7,987 bases of DNA, taken from assembly GCA_021797025.1 (NCBI GenBank), contig JAKAAK010000146.1, forward strand, positions 1 to 7,987, given 5' to 3'. The notes under the pieces are model-generated. The model was not told the DNA's origin. It worked only from the letters and a program-made list of their open reading frames with translations, and searched no databases. This DNA is from Thermoplasmata archaeon. Lineage in GTDB: Archaea; Thermoplasmatota; Thermoplasmata; Thermoplasmatales; Thermoplasmataceae. Positions 5,844 through 7,987 of the stretch are shown here, piece after piece; positions within the stretch are counted from its first letter, which is position 1, and the number at the start of each line of letters is the position of its first letter. Made by a program: the position numbers and the translations under genes.

Positions 5844-6875
5844 GTGGTTACATATATAACTGTTGACTCAACTACAACTGGTGTTGGGAAATATGCAAAG
5901 GACCTGTATATGCTACTTGCTCCAGAAAGCAGAATAGTACAGTTTATATTCAATGACCGGTATTTAGATGATTTTTATAAGCGACCATACAGGGGATTTA
6001 AAAGCACCGTGCTTAACTACATGTTTTCAAAGTACGCATTTAGATCAGGCATAGATACGGTAAACAATACTTCTGATATTATACATATAACCTCCCAGAC
6101 TATGAAACCTATATTCAACAGTAAGAAAATGGTTGTTACCATACACGATATAATACCATTTAACAGAAATTTAGCTTATAATCAGATTATGGAAAAGCTA
6201 AAAGATGCATATATGAGAAGCTACGTTAAGACATACCTTGCCTATGATAATATTATCACGGTGTCTAACCATGTTAAAAATCAAATTATTACACAATTTA
6301 ATATAAATGAGGATAATATATCTGTGGTATCGCCATATATAACAGACAATTTTTTCCCGATGCCTAATAAAGGGCCTTTAAGAAAGGAGCTCGGGCTTCC
6401 AGAAAATAAAAAACTGGTATTATCTGTATCATCTGATGCACCCAGAAAAAACCTTGCAATGGTGAAAAAAGTAATGGATAAGTTGGATGATTCATACCAG
6501 CTGGTAAGGATTGGCAGTCAGGTGGGTAATAGCATTACCTTTAACAATGTCGATGATGAAAAAATAAATAAAATCTATAATGCATGCGATATGTTATTAT
6601 TTCCAACACTGGAAGAGGGATTTGGATATCCGGTTGTTGAAGCTTTTAAAGCAGGATTGCCTGTACTTTCATCCGATATAGATATAATTAGGGAAGTATC
6701 AGATGGTGCTGCGTTGCTAGCAAACCCTATGGATCTATATGAACTAACAGAGGGAGTATATAGTATACTTGAAAAAAAGGATGACTATAGCACCAGAGGC
6801 TATGAAAGGGCTAAATATTATTCTCCAGAAAATGTAAGGAAAAAGCTATTATCTTATTACAAAACCATTAAATAA
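5844..6875 (+). CDS. GT4 glycosyltransferase (mannosyltransferase-like), GTG start
   Basis: This is a retaining family 4 GT-B transferase, 343 residues, with a full set of landmarks. The glycine-containing loop TTTGVGKYAKDL (10-21) lies after the first strand, and HDIIPF (101-106) is the usual H-D pair of the N-terminal domain. TVSNHVK (139-145), SVSSDAPRKN (194-203), NACDMLLFPT (246-255), the EX7E pair E258 and E266 in EEGFGYPVVEAF, and GLPVLSSD (271-278) complete the set. It closely parallels the minus-strand GT4 gene: the run from VRIGSQVGNSITFNNV to the EX7E region aligns almost without gaps, so the two are paralogues. No transmembrane helix is seen; it would act on the cytoplasmic membrane face. 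The GTG start is supported by the TATA spacing and by the protein beginning directly at its first strand. It probably adds a sugar to a lipid-linked glycan; specificity is unknown. Confidence 0.94.
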   Translation: MVTYITVDSTTTGVGKYAKDLYMLLAPESRIVQFIFNDRYLDDFYKRPYRGFKSTVLNYMFSKYAFRSGIDTVNNTSDIIHITSQTMKPIFNSKKMVVTIHDIIPFNRNLAYNQIMEKLKDAYMRSYVKTYLAYDNIITVSNHVKNQIITQFNINEDNISVVSPYITDNFFPMPNKGPLRKELGLPENKKLVLSVSSDAPRKNLAMVKKVMDKLDDSYQLVRIGSQVGNSITFNNVDDEKINKIYNACDMLLFPTLEEGFGYPVVEAFKAGLPVLSSDIDIIREVSDGAALLANPMDLYELTEGVYSILEKKDDYSTRGYERAKYYSPENVRKKLLSYYKTIK

Positions 6876-6888
6876 ATGGAAGCTAATA

Positions 6889-6896
6889 TTTATATT
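6889..6896 (+). promoter_or_regulatory. TATA box of the DUF2079 gene
   Basis: TTTATATT begins 31 bases before the ATG at 6920, within the 44-base gap after the GT4 stop. The gene thus appears to have its own leaderless transcript although it follows closely on the same strand. T runs at 6900-6905 and 6913-6917 lie downstream of the box and might end the GT4 transcript. Confidence 0.55.
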
Positions 6897-6919
6897 TAAT
6901 TTTTTAATGACCTTTTTAT

Positions 6920-7987
6920 ATGGAAAAAAATACCAGAAGAGACCTCACCATTATACTTCCAATTTTTATTGTATTCTCAATTGCATCATCTCTACTATCA
7001 TATATGAGATATATTACTTTTCATTCAACCGTTTTTGATTTAGGGGTTTCATCAGATTTGATAAAAAACGCACTTACTTCGCCAATTGTATATAATAAAT
7101 TAATTTATTTCCTGATGTATCCTCTTTACAGTTTATTTCCTTCGGAGATAGGACTCATGGTATTCCAGGATATACTGGTTAGCGCTGGTGTTTTTCCTGT
7201 ATACTTCATAGGAAGGAAGCTTATAAAGAACCATAATTATTCATTATTATTATCACTTATATGGTTGTTTTATTTTCCACTCGCAGGTGTTGAATGGTTT
7301 GATTTCCATTTTATAGCACTATTTCCTACCATATTTCTTACCGGATACTGTTTGATACTATACGATAAATTCAAGTCTTCACTGGTCTTTATATTGCTGG
7401 CGATTACAACTGATTATCTGGCACCAGTGATTGTTGTTTTTTACCTGATAATACTGGCAATAAGGCATAAGAAGGTTCCAAAATATTACTATGCAATAAT
7501 AATCGCATTAATTTCTATTCCATTTATCGGAGTCAATATCGTATACCCTTCATATACATTACAGTTCCTAAATATCTCTGCAATATTAAAAAACCCATCA
7601 ATAATTACCGCTTCACTGTTCAGAAAAATCCTATATTTTGTTCTGGATACTATGCCATTATTGTTCATTTCATTTTTTGTGCCTGAGGCTCTGCTTATAT
7701 TGCCTTATGCCGGACTTGTATTTGCACACAACTATTTTCCCTATTACCAGCCAATATTCTACCAGTACCCTGCGCTTATTGCCCCGGGAATATTCATAGC
7801 CGCAGCTGTGTTCATTGGAAAACATGAAAAAGCTAATTTTCACCATATCAATATGAAAAAATTTATCACTGTGGCATTTGCGGTGGCTGTCATTACATGG
7901 TTTCTTTTCACACCATATGGAAATCTCGCCACCGATAATAACCATGATATGGGTGTAGCAAATTATCTTGCTATGGGTCATTACGAT
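6920..7987 (+). CDS. DUF2079 multi-pass membrane protein, 3' end outside the window
   Basis: An open frame from ATG at 6920 runs without a stop to the last base, giving 356 residues of a longer protein. A short cytoplasmic start with RR (6-7) leads into a first membrane helix (about 10-28). A non-helical segment with VFDLG (38-42) follows, then a series of hydrophobic helices (about 60-70, 78-97, 107-122, 130-148, 153-181, 189-207, 238-268, 283-299, 314-331). The VFDLG signature after helix 1, EWFDFH (125-130) and YQYPALIAPGIF (281-292) match the DUF2079 family. This family has no proven reaction as far as I know, but its layout (acidic residue in the first outer loop, about ten helices) is like GT-C glycosyltransferases that use dolichyl-phosphate sugars. 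Its place beside two such sugar-lipid synthases suits that idea, which remains an inference. The start fits a TATA box 31 bases upstream. Confidence 0.88.
   Translation, partial: MEKNTRRDLTIILPIFIVFSIASSLLSYMRYITFHSTVFDLGVSSDLIKNALTSPIVYNKLIYFLMYPLYSLFPSEIGLMVFQDILVSAGVFPVYFIGRKLIKNHNYSLLLSLIWLFYFPLAGVEWFDFHFIALFPTIFLTGYCLILYDKFKSSLVFILLAITTDYLAPVIVVFYLIILAIRHKKVPKYYYAIIIALISIPFIGVNIVYPSYTLQFLNISAILKNPSIITASLFRKILYFVLDTMPLLFISFFVPEALLILPYAGLVFAHNYFPYYQPIFYQYPALIAPGIFIAAAVFIGKHEKANFHHINMKKFITVAFAVAVITWFLFTPYGNLATDNNHDMGVANYLAMGHYD

Noticed and set aside
7670..7981. A 103-codon frame on the minus strand at the right edge
   Set aside because: It lies wholly inside the DUF2079 gene on the other strand. 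Its translation is rich in Cys, His and Lys with no family features, while the plus-strand frame shows clear DUF2079 motifs there.

Overview
The window is AT-rich. ATA, AGA and AGG codons are frequent, Shine-Dalgarno sites are largely absent, and an archaeal-type TATA box lies 27-31 bases before the start codon of every gene. This points to an archaeon that makes mostly leaderless mRNAs. The codon style, the gene content and the family of the partial membrane protein (DUF2079) fit the Thermoplasmatales (Ferroplasma, Acidiplasma or Picrophilus-like acidophiles), but the lineage is inferred rather than shown.

Layout: positions 1-756 hold no convincing gene, only a pyrimidine-rich stretch with possible coding debris on the minus strand and some small repeats. 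Then come seven genes. A nucleotide-sugar epimerase/dehydratase (757-1647, +) meets tail to tail, with a 7-base overlap, a dolichyl-phosphate-glucose-synthase-like GT2 (1641-2486, -). Next are a dolichol-phosphate-mannose-synthase-like GT2 without membrane anchors (2718-3497, -) and a GT4 glycosyltransferase (3633-4649, -; possible upstream start at 4718). Across a divergent promoter region lie a second-type GT2 (4858-5775, +), a GT4 paralogue of the previous GT4 (5844-6875, +) and the first 356 codons of a multi-pass DUF2079 membrane protein (6920-7987, +, running off the window).

Together this is a surface-glycan or glycolipid assembly locus. The epimerase would supply a modified nucleotide sugar. 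The two polyprenyl-phosphate GT2 enzymes would charge the lipid carrier with single sugars on the cytoplasmic face. The two GT4 enzymes and the remaining GT2 would build an oligosaccharide. The DUF2079 protein, which resembles GT-C membrane glycosyltransferases in layout, could use the lipid-linked sugars on the outer face. The pathway order and all sugar identities are inferred.

The genes do not look like one operon: each has its own putative promoter, and the strand switches twice. I see no CRISPR array, defence system, tRNA, rRNA or intact insertion sequence. The most interesting points are the uniform leaderless promoter layout with GTG and TTG starts, the two GT4 paralogues flanking a divergent promoter and a GT2 (one lacking the usual glycine-rich loop), a GT2 lacking the first acidic donor-binding motif, direct repeats upstream of two promoters, and the pairing of dolichyl-phosphate sugar synthases with DUF2079.
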